Position numbers and translations under genes: made by a program. Positions 1 to 11,809 of a stretch of DNA of 64,000 nucleotides are shown piece after piece; position 1 is the first letter of the stretch, and each line of letters begins with the position of its first letter. Source of the DNA: Labia minor. Its lineage: Eukaryota; Arthropoda; Insecta; Dermaptera; Spongiphoridae. The stretch lies in the NCBI GenBank assembly GCA_963082975.1, contig OY720345.1:10318491-10382490 (forward strand), written 5' to 3'. Under the pieces are notes generated by a model that ran no database searches, was not told the DNA's origin, and saw only the letters and a list, made by a program, of their open reading frames with translations.

Positions 1-550
1 TTTATTGTGTTTTTAGTTTATTTTTTTACATTATTTCACTTGAATCCTATCCCCACGCACCCACAAACATTATTTTAATAAAACTCCTCCTAAACGACTT
101 ATGCGATTTGGGCCATCCCAATGCCATTGGATAGCTCTCGGGCTAATCTATTAATAGCGTGAAATTCATTGGAAAACAATAAATACTTTTTGGAGAAAAG
201 TGAAAAAATAATTGTTTTCTTACTTTTTATTATTTTGACGTCATTTGTGACGTCACATCCAGTGCCTCTTCTATCTTATAATATTTTTCAATCTTTTGCG
301 TTTCAATTTCTTTGCGTGTGAGGGCTCTCACACTAGTCCGATAATATATAATTAATTTACTAATTAAATTAAAATACATTTTAAATAAGAACACAAAAAG
401 AAATGAATGTTTTATGTAATATACTTATTGAAACAAAATGGATGAAAACCTTTTTCTACTTTCAGCCAAATACTATGTACCACTCGGGGCTACAGGGGGC
501 GGAACCCCCGTCTAGGTGTGGAGATCGCAGGAGGCGATCAGAACAGCTAG
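1..550. other. AT-rich intergenic DNA, no gene seen
   Basis: No coding or RNA feature is supported. The stretch contains two perfect TGACGTCA sites (listed separately). Near 485-540 there is a short GC-rich patch with GGGGG-CGGAA-CCCCC able to fold as a small hairpin, just before a HINE-1 fragment. The 70-codon frame starting at 403 runs through this patch and into the HINE-1 fragment, so it is not a gene. Confidence 0.5.
236..255. promoter_or_regulatory. Paired CRE/ATF-type palindromes
   Basis: Two perfect TGACGTCA octamers lie at 236-243 and 248-255, 12 bp start to start. The octamer is the known CREB/ATF binding site. Function is inferred from sequence only. The HINE-2 copies at 25.4 and 51.7 kb also carry TGACGTCA sites in a T-rich setting, so this pair may be an old HINE-2 remnant rather than a host control site. 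Confidence 0.3.
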
Positions 551-720
551 TATATATTAAACCAGCGCATTTTTGGCTCTTTGTTGATGACTCCACGTCA
601 CCTGCTGGCGCGTGATTGGCCGTCAATGTGTTAAAGAATTTAAAAATTTAATTCTGGAACTTTCAGCAATTCAATCAAACTGAAATTCTATACCATTAGC
701 AGTTTTATACAATTTTTTAC
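551..720 (-). mobile_element. HINE-1 fragment (internal/3' half)
   Basis: The minus strand matches the HINE-1 segment running from the TATAAAACTGC region through CTGAAAGT, the CACGTGACGTGG-like block and the GCGCTGGTTTAATA block. It lacks the 5' half and the 3' stem-loop, so it is a truncated relic. Confidence 0.75.
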
Positions 721-828
721 AATTAATAAATACTTAAATACTTTTTGAAATAATTTTCAAGTCACCCTCGTATATATAGGCTGTGATGTGAAATGAAATG
801 ACTAGAAATGGTGAAGAAAGACAAACTA

Positions 829-846
829 GAGAGAGAGAGAGAGAGA
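829..846. repeat. (GA)n microsatellite
   Basis: An uninterrupted GA run in otherwise unremarkable AT-rich DNA. Confidence 0.9.
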
Positions 847-1054
847 AAGAATTAATTAGATTCGTGGGCATTTGATTGTGAGTTTCCTAGAGAGAATTGA
901 AGAATAGAGAATAGAAAAAGTAGAGGTGAAGTTATTCAACGTCGGACAGCGCTTCCTTCAATACAAAATATTATAAATAAAGTTTTTAGGTATTATTCTG
1001 AAATTTATTATGACTTTTAGAATAGAAAAATCAATCTTAATATGTTTTATTTTT

Positions 1055-1167
1055 ACTATCTCGTCAGAGATAGTATTGCAATCACGAAAATTTTCGATGT
1101 TGAGATTTTGATGTTTTTATGCGTTTTGAAGGTTCATGAATCATTTTCACTAATTTTGAGAAAAATG

Positions 1168-1201
<34 letters not shown>

Positions 1202-1668
1202 TGTGTGTGTAACCAAGATTACGCAAAAACGGTTTGAGCTAGAATGATGAAATTTGGTACATGGGCATTATTCAAAATTCTTAGTTTTCTATCAACTTTT
1301 GAGAAATGTAGTCAACCGGAAGAGGGTCATTACCTACAACGTTTTGATTTTTTTCCCTCTAAAGTGACCGTAAAATATATGTTTGATAATTTTTCACATG
1401 ATTAAAAATTATATAAAACTGCTATATATACAATTTCAGCTTGATTGAATCGCTGAAAGTACCAGAATTAATTTTTTAACACAGCAAATCTCACGCGCCA
1501 ACACGTGACGTGGTGCCATCAACAAAGAGCCAAACATGCGCTGGTTTAATAAATATTATTTATTAATTTTCATTTATAATTTAATTAATTTAATTTAAAT
1601 TATAATATTTATGTTATTTAATTCAATTCAAATTTGCGAGATAGTCGAGTGGATACACTCTAGATTTT
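1055..1668 (+). mobile_element. HINE-1 copy, near full length (Helentron-like)
   Basis: Starts with ACTATCTCGTCAGAGATAGT at 1055, an 8-bp perfect stem preceded by a T-run. A (TC)n(GT)n microsatellite follows, then a block conserved in all copies (ACGCAAAAACGGTTTGAGCT, AAATTTGGTA, CTCAACCGGAAGAGG-like). Next come CTGAAAGTACCAGAATTAAT and the CACGTGACGTGG block. The 3' end has GCGAGATAGT, the inverted repeat of the 5' end, then the stem-loop GAGTG-GATA-CACTC at 1647-1660. This is the layout of non-autonomous Helentrons (DINE-1/HINE). It has no coding capacity. The stem closes perfectly even though the loop differs from other copies. Confidence 0.8.
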
Positions 1669-1970
1669 TTATTTTCGTTTTTTCTTCATTATTTTAAGAA
1701 TATCAAATACCTATCATTTCACCTTGTAAAAAGAAGTAATTGAAGTATATAAAGTAAAATTTATATAACTACTCGTATACATGTTTATGAATATAAAAAA
1801 TATTATTATAATCTTAATTAATAAATTATTATATTCATAGAGAAAGTTTATTAAACGAATAACTATGTTTAATTAATATTTATAATTAAAAAGATATTAT
1901 TATTGGCTATATACAATAGAATAGTTGTTAATTACCTGATAGAACGTTCACTGGCGTCATTTCTTATTCA

Positions 1971-2172
1971 CTGTTCAATGTATACTAAAATTGAAATTAT
2001 TTTATTTTATTTTATTTTATTTATATTATTTTAATATTCTTTTTCAAAGAATTGGCCGAGTTGCTTATCACTGTACAATGAATACTACTATTGACATTCT
2101 TTTATTTTATTTTATTTGAATATTTTAATACTTTAATATTATTTTTCAAAGAATTGGCCGAGGTTGCTTATC
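1971..2172. repeat. Tandem duplication, 100-bp unit
   Basis: Two consecutive units start with CTGTTCAATG (1971) and CTGTACAATG (2071). Both continue through a (TTTTA)n stretch to AAGAATTGGCCGAG and TTGCTTATC. The start of a third unit is visible after 2165. Confidence 0.85.
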
Positions 2173-2174
2173 GC

Positions 2175-3330
2175 TTTTTAATGAAATAAATAATATAAAC
2201 AATCGAATTATTCTGGCAGTGCCCGTTTGCATCCTGCATTTAGAAAATATATAATATCTGTTATTTTTTTATTTATTAATAATTAAATTGATAAAGAAAA
2301 TCATTCAAGGAATTTCTTTCATTAGAAAAAAATAATCTATATATTTATATATATAATTTATAAATATATAAATATTTTCTTTTACAATTAGAGATTAGAA
2401 ACAATTTTTTATTTTATAATATTTTGTTATTTATTTTATACATATTATGATATTTTATATAGTCTAAGTTTTTAATTTTTTAATTTAATATGTTAATATA
2501 TAGAGATGTCCGGGAAACTCGAATAATAATAATAATAATAATTTTTATTTTTCAATATTATGTATTTATATAAACTATTTTATTATTATATTATATAAGT
2601 TTTATTTCTTATAAAATAAATCATATATAACTATAATTATTAAAATAAAAATAGTTAATTAAATATTAAATTATTTGATTTTTATTTAAATATTTATAAT
2701 ATATAATAATAATCATATATATATATATATATATATACATGCAACAGCCCAAAGATTAGCACAACCAACAAATGTCAATATTAATCATGGACTTATCGAC
2801 AAAAGAGATTGTTTTTCATTATATTATTATATTATATTGTTTTATATGTATATACATATATTTCTTTAAAAAATTTTTAAATTAAACAAAATAACGTATC
2901 TTATTTTTGCTAAATAATTAAATATGATTTAAATTAATTTAATTAAAATGATAGCTTTTAGAATAAATTATTTAATTCAAATGAGTTATGATGACAGGTC
3001 AATAAGTCTGTGTCTTTTTGAATGAAACTCAGGTTTTTTGGTAAACTATTAAATTAGCTCTTATTAATCTACTCGTATATATTTATAGACAATTACTATT
3101 TTGGTAGTGGGTTAAATTCACCTTGCAAAATTTACCAAAGGACACGATGTGAAACTAAATAAAAGCGTGTAAAAACATTTTAATTAATATAATATAATTT
3201 ATGTATTAAATGTATGTATTATGTATTAAATATTGGTAACTTCATGAATATTTTTTTCTTTTTTTTTTGGGTGGGGGAATGATAAATATATTTCGTAATT
3301 TGAATCTAAAATATTATTAAAATTAATATT
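2175..3330. other. AT-rich filler
   Basis: No gene seen. Mostly A/T simple sequence, with an (AT)n run near 2716-2738 and (TAA)n near 2524-2542. From about 3175 it becomes similar to 7495-7700. Confidence 0.5.
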
Positions 3331-3600
3331 TTTACTTTTATTTCGAAATTAAATTAAAAATTTTAAAATATTTTAATTATAAAAAAATATTAATACAATA
3401 TCAATTAAAAAAGAATGACGGAGCAAATTTCAATATGGTGACGTCATTTAAATTTACTATTTTAAATTATGAAAATATTAATAAAGTTGTTTTTTCTCAA
3501 GGCTGAAATCAATAAAGATCCATTTTTCTTTATAAATATTATCTATGGTGTGAATTTCAGAAAAATCATTAGAGCAGTTTAATAATTAAAAAATACAAAT
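3180..3600. repeat. Dispersed repeat related to the HINE-2 body
   Basis: Shares several blocks with 7495-7960, including AACTTCATGAATATTTTT, TTTATTTCGAAATTAAATTA and TACAATATCAATTAAAAAAG. Its end (GAGGCTGAAA-type, TATTATCTATGGTGTG, CAGTTTAATAAT) also resembles 48060-48190. It contains one TGACGTCA at about 3440. It is best read as a decayed copy of a family related to HINE-2. Confidence 0.55.
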
Positions 3601-3604
3601 ATAT

Positions 3605-4640
3605 TTACAATTTTTCGATAATATCATAAGATAAGATATTTAATTATAATAATAATAATAATCATTTTATTTTATTATATGTACATATAAATAAAACATT
3701 AAAATTGATAATTTTTTTTGAAATTTCTGATAAATAAATATTACAAGAATAAAAATATATGGTAATTTTATTTTAATTTTTCATTTTAAGTCATACGTCT
3801 TTACTATAGTATTATACGACTCTTGCTTATTTTAACCATTGATCTGAATAAAATGGTAGGAAAGGAGAACAGAGGTGGAGGGGAATGTGGAATTGAAGAA
3901 TAAAAATTGAATTCAGGGTTTATTATTTGTTTTAAGGAAGCTTTTGTTGATTTGTATTATTATATTCATAAGTATAATATTGTTTTCGAAAGGAAAAAAG
4001 TTAAGTATGGAATATATAGGTATATATTCAGAATGAAATATGATTTAAAGAAACTAACAAAAGGAACATTTTTTTGTTTTTTGTTTTTTTGTTTTATGTC
4101 AACCATCAATATTTAACTAGAATTGTAATTTAACTAGAGACAGAAGGTTACATGAGAAAAGTTTTTACATTTATTAAAATTTGCGAAATGTGTCTGTCTT
4201 GTTAGAGTAAAGTAGTACGCTAAGTCAACGCAAGTTCTGACATGCCAAAAGAGAATCAGATTTTATTATATATATATTTTATATAGAGAATATAGAGAAT
4301 GTTCTACTTAAGATGTAATTATTTTGCCTTAATAAAATACAATTAAATATTTTTTAATTTTTATTAACATTTAAGAAAATAGCTTTTTTCTTTTATTAAT
4401 CATAAGGATTTAATATATTTTGGAAAACAAAAGAAAATGAATGAATATATGAATGAATTGGTGATTACTCTTCCTCTATGTCCCCATAAGTTCGTTTATT
4501 TTTTTATAACGTTTTTATCAACTTCAATTCATGTCTGCCTGTCTGTCTGTCCTTTTCTATGAATAATTTTATTTTATCCAATTAAACTCGCACTAAAAAG
4601 AATAAAATAATATAAACATAAAAAAATTTTATAAAATTTT
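3605..4640. other. AT-rich filler
   Basis: No supported gene. A 69-codon frame at 3907-4116 is low-complexity F/K/Y/I sequence with no family resemblance and is treated as chance. A GTCTGCCTGTCTGTCTGTCC patch lies near 4530. Confidence 0.5.
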
Positions 4641-4643
4641 TTT

Positions 4644-5046
4644 AATGGACTAAGAAGGATAAAATAATTTTTCTATAAGCCTGACAAAGTTATGAATGAA
4701 TTGTTTCATATTCAACGAAAAACGTTAAGCGCTTTTAGTTTTCATTTCATTCATTTTAAATTTAAGAAAATAATAATTCTTCTAAAATTTGTTACATACT
4801 ATGTTATAAGTTTTTTACAGTGAAAAATAATAAAAGATCAATTTCTTAGCTCTTGATCTATCAATTTTATCAATCAAAAATTTATGTGTTTAATAAAATT
4901 CTTATTATTACAAAAATTTGACTTGATGTTTCAAATAAATAAGTAAAACCAAATGCGCCCAACGTTTTTCGTTTAATATGAAGCAATTCATCCATAAACT
5001 TTGTCAAGCTTAGAGAAAAATTATTTTATTCTTTTTAGTCCATTGG
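4644..5046. mobile_element. MITE-like element with about 88-bp inverted arms
   Basis: The left arm 4644-4732 and right arm 4955-5046 are inverted copies at roughly 80% identity. Shared blocks include AATAAAATAATTTTTCT, CTGACAAAGTT, TTTCATAT and CGAAAAACGTT. The central part is AT-rich and non-coding. A single arm recurs at 11715-11805. No target duplication could be defined. Confidence 0.65.
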
Positions 5047-5059
5047 AAAAAACGTTATT

Positions 5060-6690
5060 TTATAATCTTTTTTTATATTTATATTCATATGATACTATTC
5101 CTTTAGTCTCAAATAGACCATTTGTAAAGGAACAAAAAAAAAAAAAAAAACAAACAAACAAACAATCAAATAACTTTTTACTCTTATGGTATTTTCAATA
5201 AAATTTCGAAACTATTATATATCATAATTCATGGAATTTCTCTGTAGATTTTTCAGAATTCCTGACATTTCATCTTTTGTTTTTATTCTTTCAATATAAC
5301 TTCCTATTCTACCTTTTTAATACTCTTAATAAAATATTTTCTTTTTCTTCAGCTATCATGGAATTTGAGCAATGAAAGAATTTCGATTCTAAATCATATA
5401 AAAGGGGGAGAAGGAGAGAATTTTTGCTACTGAATTTTAATAAGTTATAATAGAATAAAAAAAAGAGATTGATCAAATCAACTAAATTGAAAAAAATACT
5501 ACATATATGTATATATATATTATAAAAAATAATTACTTTTTTTTGTTTTTAAATTGAATTGAATGCAAGTATGAGAAGAAGAGGGTCAGAATAACTTTTA
5601 CTTTACTTTAAACAAATATGGTTTAAAACTGTAACACATTTGTTTTTGATGAATGAAGCAAAAGAGAAAAACTTTTTGTATTAGTTCATTTATTTAGTAC
5701 CAACTAGACTGACGTTTGGATCTTGGTTAAGACCATTTTCAGAGTTTGTAAACTGTCAATATAAGTATGAAATTATTATCACAATTTGTTATATTCATAT
5801 TTGAAATATATGACTCAAGGATTAATTAGTATTTTTTTAAATAATATTATATATTTAGTACATATTATGTATCCAAAGGAGTAAATAAATATAACGGAAT
5901 GGGTAAACAAACCTCCCATATTTAGAAAAATCACTGGGGGATTCCCAGAGCAAATAGAAGGGTGTTCTAAACCGGAAAACAATTTTCTTGTGGAAATTAT
6001 GCAGATGTTTCCAGTTCGATTAATCTTCTAGTACAAAAACAATTTCCGTGTTCAATCACCAAGTTTACTATTTTTCATAAGGTAGAGAGGATTATAAACA
6101 TCGTTCTCAAGAAATTGAAGAAATTTCTTTAATCGTACTATGAAATATTCAATGAACTACTCCAAAGGTGTATCCAGGAGTCGTAAATTGTAAAAAAAAA
6201 GAGAAACAGAGGTGTTATATCTGAACTATCCTGTTGTATAAAATAAGAAAAGGGAGAATATACATAATTAATAATTAATTGTAATTGTAAGGATTTTACA
6301 GAAAAAATCTATTTTTATTAACAATAGTAAATAAAACAAATAAATAAATAAAACCCCATAAATAAACCACAAAATATAGATTTGAACAAAATAGAATCTC
6401 TTATTTCTTTAAAAGTGAAAAGTAATATATAAAATTTTTTTATAGTACTATGTGGATAAGAACAAATACAAAAAAACTTCTCCATATTAGGGACCTTTAT
6501 TGTTTACTGTATATAGAAAGTGATTTGAATATATTGAATGTTGAATAATATAAGCTGCTTAGATCCAAATATTTATCTTGTAATAACGTACAAGCCATCA
6601 TGAACATATTTTTCTATCAATTCAAATTTTAAATTTGTAAAAGTGTATATTCATATCAACGATGGAAAATTAAAAATGTGTTTTATGTGC
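5060..6690. other. Intergenic stretch, partly higher complexity
   Basis: No gene seen. An A(18) tract lies at about 5132-5150. The segment 5860-6200 has a more even base mix than its surroundings but stop codons in all frames. No repeat partner was found in the window. Confidence 0.4.
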
Positions 6691-6691
6691 T

Positions 6692-6819
6692 CAGAAAAAT
6701 ATAAAATGATATAAATATATAATTTTTTTTAAAATAAATATTACAAAATAAATACAGAAAAATATAAGATGATATAAATATATATATTTTTTTAAAATAA
6801 ATATTACAAAATAAATACA
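6692..6819. repeat. Tandem duplication, 63-bp unit
   Basis: Two copies of a unit beginning CAGAAAAATATAA start at 6692 and 6755. Both end AATATTACAAAATAAATACA. Confidence 0.9.
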
Positions 6820-7490
6820 ATTAATAATATTTGAAATTGATTTTTATTGTACTTACTATGGGATTTTTAAAAAGTTATAACCTCTAAAATCTATCTATGT
6901 GGAGTATAATTATTTTTATTAATTTCAAATTAGTTTTTAAATAGTTAAGTGATTCAAATACTTAGTATGAAAAATTACAAACATTTACACCATCCAATCC
7001 AACTCTTATTTCTTTATCTTTATGAGATCTTAGTACCTGGAACACACCGAGCTATCGCTGGACCCTTTAACAAATTTATACAATTTATTATGATAAACTT
7101 TAAAAATTTTACAGTTTTTTAATTATTACAATTGTTAAATGGATTGACCCATCAAAAATTCGTTTCCTAAAATGGTACAAATTAATTAAAATAACTTGAA
7201 TATCATTTCAAGATGAAAAATATATTCAAATTTACTTGATAAAATAAAGTATTTGATCCTATATTTTATATATTTTTGTAGTTATAATTAGATGGCTTCA
7301 GTTTTATATTTTTCAGAGTAGTAATAGCCTAATAACTTATAGACTATTTCGAGCAAGGATTACTACTAATAATAATATAAATTCTGAATTTAATTGTCTA
7401 TATTTTAATCAAGTAAGGAGGTTATTTTTTTTTCTTTTTATTTATAATAATCAAATATCATTTATATTATTTATAATTTAATCTAAAAAA
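6820..7490. other. AT-rich filler
   Basis: Nothing recognisable apart from a short higher-complexity patch near 7020-7075 with no open frame. Confidence 0.4.
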
Positions 7491-7494
7491 AACT

Positions 7495-7955
7495 TTAATT
7501 AATATAATATAATTTATTTAACATTATTAAATCAAATGTATTCAACAATTTATTTGAAATAAGATATTGTTTAATTATCATTTTAAATGAATATCAATTA
7601 AAGAAAAAAATTATTTTTAAAAAGTTATTATATGTTGCTAACTTCATGAATATTTTTTTTTTCGTGGGAAAATTTTAATATATATCGTAATTTTATTCTA
7701 ATATATTTTATTATAAAATAAATATTTTTTAATTTTATTTCGAAATTAAATTAAAAATTTTAAAATATTTTAAAATTTTTAATTTTATTTCGAAATTAAA
7801 TTAAAAATTTTAAAATATTTTAAATATAAAAAATTATTAATACAATATCAATTAAAAAAGTATACGAGGGAAGGCAAATTACAGATCGAGTTTTTTTTTA
7901 TAAATATTATCTATGGTGTGGGTTTCAAAAAAAATCATTACAGCAGTTTAATAAT

Positions 7956-7960
<5 letters not shown>
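7495..7960. repeat. Second copy of the 3.2-3.6 kb dispersed repeat
   Basis: Parallel to 3180-3600 block by block. It has an extra internal tandem duplication of a 50-bp unit at 7731-7823, each unit starting AATTTTATTTCGAAATTAAA. It ends with TATTATCTATGGTGTG and CAGTTTAATAAT. Confidence 0.6.
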
Positions 7961-7993
<33 letters not shown>

Positions 7994-8040
7994 TTTTACT
8001 CGTATATATATATATATATATACAATTTTTACTCGTATAA
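7959..8040. repeat. (AT)n with duplicated ACTCGTATA unit
   Basis: An (AT)n run is followed by two copies of TACAATTTTTACTCGTATA separated by further AT repeats. Confidence 0.8.
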
Positions 8041-8044
8041 TAAT

Positions 8045-9490
8045 ATAAGATACATATATAGAAATAATTTAAAAAATAATTTCTTTTTTAAAATATATAT
8101 AAGTAAGTATATAATTTTATATTATGTTAAATTTTCTCTAATAAAAAAAAATAATAATAAATGAAAATAATGAGTTGATAAATTGAAATGATAATAAAAG
8201 AGGTTTTTTTCAATCAAAATTTATTTATTATGCTTATGTATAATATTTTTTTTTTCAATTTCATTTGCAAATAGATTCACTCAAATGAAAATTATATTTT
8301 CTATATAAAACGAATTTGTTCATTTGTTTATAATTAAAAAAAAAAAAAATAAATAAATAAATAAATAAAATAACTTAATCAAAACGAAATATGTTCGTGC
8401 ATTTCTCTACAATTGTTTTATATATATCTAAAGCAAAAATAATCTTTCAGGCAGCTCGTTCTTCCTCTCTTTTGCTCTTTTCTTTTTTAGCCCGGAAACA
8501 CTTTTGTTCAAATTCAATCAAGCACCACCTCACTTTAATCAAGAAAGGATTAACTTAGCAAACTTGTAGAAAGTATTTACTGTGAACGGAAAAGAGAGAT
8601 GGGAACCCTTTTTTTTCTCTCCTTCTCCTCTCTACTCTCTATTCCTCCATACCAAAAAATAATAAAAAAAAATAAAAAAACGATTATATTTTTAACTGAA
8701 AAATTTCGTTTTTCAATTTTTTTCACTTCTTCTTTTCCTATCAAATCCCTTTGAAATGAATTGTTTTTGATAAAATGAGAAATCGTAGAATGTCTTTTTT
8801 TTGTATTAGAAAAATTATTTATTGGATAAATCTCCAGAATAAGAAAAAAAAAACGATCAGTAAATCTTTTCTAAATAGAAACATTTTTTTTAAAAATTTT
8901 TTATCTATCAGAGATGAATATTTAATCTTTACCTTTCAGAACAAGATAAATTCTCTTTGTTCACTTTCCTTTCATGTGTCATCTGCATCTGATCATTTTA
9001 TATAACGCCCTTCCCCCCTCCCAAAATCTTGATCCATCAAAGAGATTTGCAAGAATATTCTAATTTCTTAATTGAACATCGACCTTTCTTTCTCCATTTT
9101 CTCTTGCTCTCTTGTTCGATCAATATAACTTTCAAGATAGATCTTTTAATTATCTATCATTTAGATAAAGATATAAACAAAACTGATTATCTTATTTTAT
9201 ACACAAGAAAAAACTATAATACTACTAATCCAAAATGGCTGTTCGAAAGAAAAGGTGAATATTGAATTTCCTCGGGCTGTGTACATTCCATTATCGATTT
9301 TATTATTTTATTATGTTGGTACACATATATTTCTAATATGTTGACATTATGAGCCATTTTAGATTAGTAGTTTGTTTTTGGCAACTGAAAAAGGTAGCCA
9401 CGTTTTTGTGTGTTCTTCGATTTTTTACTTTTTTACGTATCATGAGTTTTTGACAACAGGTCGTACTGTTAAAAAGAAATATCTATCTAT
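8045..9490. other. Intergenic stretch, no supported gene
   Basis: Two frames of 76-78 codons (8775-9005, 9029-9265) are rich in F/K/I/N/S. They show no domain and no splice-site logic, so I do not accept them as genes. A pyrimidine-rich patch at 8450-8640 and the patch at 9000-9300 are less AT-biased. A TCTA run at 9480-9494 directly precedes a mariner scrap. Confidence 0.4.
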
Positions 9491-9494
9491 CTAG

Positions 9495-9757
9495 GGAGTT
9501 TGCTTGAAGCAATACGGCTCAAACGATTGGAATTGTGGAAAAATAATCCGCATCACAATTATGCACCAGCCCACACATCATTGCTTGTTGGTGATTTTTT
9601 GGCCAAAAACAGCACGGTAATCATGCCTCAAACACTGTATTCACCAGATTTTGCTCCATATGACTTTTTCTATTCCCAAACCTGAAGAGACCAATGAAAA
9701 GAAAGCGTTTTGCCACAGATGATGAGATAAAGTCGGAATCGAAAAACAAGCTGATGA
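9495..9757 (+). pseudogene. Mariner transposase fragment (central/C-terminal part)
   Basis: The frame reads EAIRLKRLELWKNNPHHNYA, then APAHTSLLVGDFLAKN, TVIMPQ and YSPDFAPYDFF. This matches the mariner DD34D catalytic core around the second Asp (HHDNAPAH context) and the third Asp (YSPDLAPxDFF). The second catalytic Asp is lost: the usual H-D-N is H-N-Y here. A stop follows YSQT, and later codons still resemble KRPMK and FAT-DEI in a shifted frame. No N-terminal helix-turn-helix region or terminal inverted repeats are present. The fragment runs directly into a 5'-truncated HINE-1, so the junction is a breakpoint between two dead elements. Confidence 0.85.
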
Positions 9758-9763
9758 ATTAAA

Positions 9764-10037
9764 TTAAAAATTGTATAAAACTACTATATATATATATATA
9801 TATAGAATTTCAACTTGATTGAATGGCTGAAAGTACCGGAATTAATTTTTTAACACTGCAATCACGCGCCAACAAGTGACGTTGTGCCATCAACAAAGAG
9901 CTAAACACGCGTTGGTTGAATAACTATTATTTATTAATTTTAATTTATAATTAATTAAATTTAATTTAAATATAATCTATGTTCTTTAATCCAATTCAAA
10001 TTGTGAGATTGTCGAGTGGAGACACTCCAGCTTATTT
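9764..10037 (+). mobile_element. HINE-1 3' half
   Basis: Begins within the TTGTATAAAACTACTATAT region. It continues through CTGAAAGTACCGGAATTAAT and the AACAAGTGACG block, then ends with GTGAGATTGTCGAGTGGAGACACTCCAGCTT-type sequence (stem GAGTG-GAGA-CACTC). The 5' half is missing. Confidence 0.8.
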
Positions 10038-10039
10038 TT

Positions 10040-11076
10040 GAACAAGCCTCGTATATTATAAAATGCCGAAAAGGCAAACTAAGATGGTTTAACTCTAAAG
10101 AAAAAAATTTGATAAAATATTCCATTACTTTTAATTATTATTTTTTGTTAAATATCTTAAAATTAATAATGATTTTCAATATTCTTAATTAAATTAAACA
10201 TTGAATAAAGTTTCATAAAGCTTTAAAAACAAAGGTTCTTCTTCTATAGGTTCTTACTTATTTTAAAGTAAAAATTATAACTTTTTCTAAAAGAAGATAA
10301 TATATATATATTATAATAAAAAGTATATAAAAGAAATGTTTATTAAGAGACTTGAGTAGAGAGTAGTGTGTAAAATAATATCAAGGTGAAGTAAGAGAAA
10401 GGAATTCGTTGTGTTGATAGAGGGGATACATAAGTAAAACAACACCATCCTCGATGGATGGCAGTCCATTAGGCTGGAGTCCTGATGGCTATCAACCCCA
10501 AACCTCTCTCTCCTCTCCTCCCCCCCCCCCCCACACCTATTCTATGTTCCAAGAGTATAGGCTTTTTACACATCTTATCTCTCGGCTAGCCTCATTGTTC
10601 TTACGAAAGATCCTACATTAGAATTTATTTTATTTCAACTTAAATGTTATAAACAAAACGAATTTATCTATAATATAATTGAATCGATTATTTCGAAAAT
10701 GTATTACCTCCAACAAATGTAATTTTTCAGGGGACTAAAAAATCTGATTTTTGAAAAAATTAAAAAATTTATTGAACTAGTTCTTCCGTGTTTCTTTTTA
10801 AGCTATCTTCGGGTAATATTAATTTGTATTAATCATTATTTTAATAAATTAGTTTTGTACTGAAAATACCAAAAAAATTTTTTTGATATGTTCCCTTTTC
10901 GAAATAAACGTCCTTTGTTTGATTGAAATAGGTTAAACAATTTGTTACTATTGTTTTTATTTAAAAATATGAAAAAACTTTACAAAACTAATAATATACT
11001 AAAAACACAAATATAATATGCAATAAATGTCATTTTTGATAAAATGTTGAAGTATTTTTATTTTTGTAGACACAAT
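10040..11076. other. Intergenic stretch
   Basis: No supported gene. A C-homopolymer of about 14 lies near 10518-10532 after a CTCTCTCC-rich run. Around 10440-10620 the DNA is less AT-rich but has no open frame or repeat partner. A short minus-strand frame near 10765-10815 (PEDSLKRNTEELVQ then stop) may be linked to the pseudogene upstream at 11.1-11.4 kb, but this is weak. Confidence 0.4.
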
Positions 11077-11437
11077 TTAAAAATCTTGGTCGGTATTTTC
11101 ATTAGTTGTGGCCCACAAAAATATATCTTCGTAAAATTGTGTATATTCTGCCGGAATATACTGAATCACCTTTTTGATGTCGACTATTTTTTTGCATTAA
11201 TTGGCACTTTTGAAGAATAGGCAGGAAAATCCATTTGGTTTGGTAAAGAAGAGAAATTTGGAAATTTTCTCTCTTGGAATTTGCTTTCCAAAACTTCTTT
11301 TGGATAGTACAGTTTTTTTTGTAAAATTGCGGCCACCATTTTTTAAAATCAATAATTTCGGAAGTTGTAATGTTGTAGATATCAAATTTATTGGTATTCG
11401 ATGATGATTTTATTAATTCGATATACTTCTCAGGGAC
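11077..11437 (-). pseudogene. Exon-like coding remnant, unrecognised protein
   Basis: The minus strand has a good 3' splice-site pattern (TTGTTTCCTTTTAG, then GTCCCTGAG at 11437). About 120 codons follow to TAA at 11079-11077. An AATAAA lies about 15 nt beyond, at 11062-11057. The frame reads VPEKYIELIKSSS, DFKKWWPQFYKK, then after a one-base shift in an A-run SKRSFGKQIPRE. An in-frame stop follows FFKSAN, and then come VDIKKVIQYIPAEY and FYEDIFLWATTNENTD. One frameshift and one stop make it a pseudogene, or one with sequencing error in the A-run. I do not recognise the family. The IPxEYxxFYED tail vaguely recalls uncharacterised element-linked proteins of insects, but that is memory, not a search. 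It could be a retained host exon or part of a large transposon. Confidence 0.5.
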
Positions 11438-11714
11438 CTAAAAGGAAACAACTTGTTACAAGTTGTTACCTTTTCAAAATAAATAAAGTTATCAGAATTT
11501 TTTTCTTAATGATAAAACTTCGAAGTTGTTTCCTTTCCACTCTAAATAGGTGTTATTACACTTATTTTACAAAATGGAATTTTTTTCTCAATTTTGAAAA
11601 GATTCGGAGATGTTACCTTTTCGAAATAATTGATTCAATTATATTAATATCAATTATTATTATTCATATTTAAAATTTAATATATAAACATAAAACAAAA
11701 TTATTTTTTTGTCT
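11438..11714 (-). other. Possible intron upstream of the 11.1-11.4 kb exon
   Basis: On the minus strand this stretch contains repeated GGTAAC and TTTTGAAAAGGTAAC motifs and ends in a polypyrimidine-AG. No clear upstream exon or donor was identified. The plus-strand frame of 90 codons here is low-complexity and antisense. Confidence 0.25.
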
Positions 11715-11805
11715 TTTTAAGAATAAAATAATTTTTCTAAAAGCCTGACAAAGTTTATGGATAAATTGCTTCATATACATCGAAAAACGTTGGGCATATT
11801 TTAGT
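11715..11805. mobile_element. Solo arm of the 4.6-5.0 kb MITE
   Basis: Matches the arms at 4644-4732 and 4955-5046, with GAATAAAATAATTTTTCT, GCCTGACAAAGTTTATGG, AATTGCTTCATAT and CGAAAAACGTTGGGC. The opposite arm is not seen nearby. Confidence 0.7.
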
Positions 11806-11809
11806 TTTA

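Noticed and set aside
3907-4116. 69-codon plus-strand open frame
   Set aside because: Low-complexity F/Y/K/I sequence in AT-rich DNA, with no family resemblance, splice-site or promoter context.
8775-9265. Two consecutive plus-strand frames of 76 and 78 codons
   Set aside because: Composition-driven, in different phases, no domain and no splice logic.
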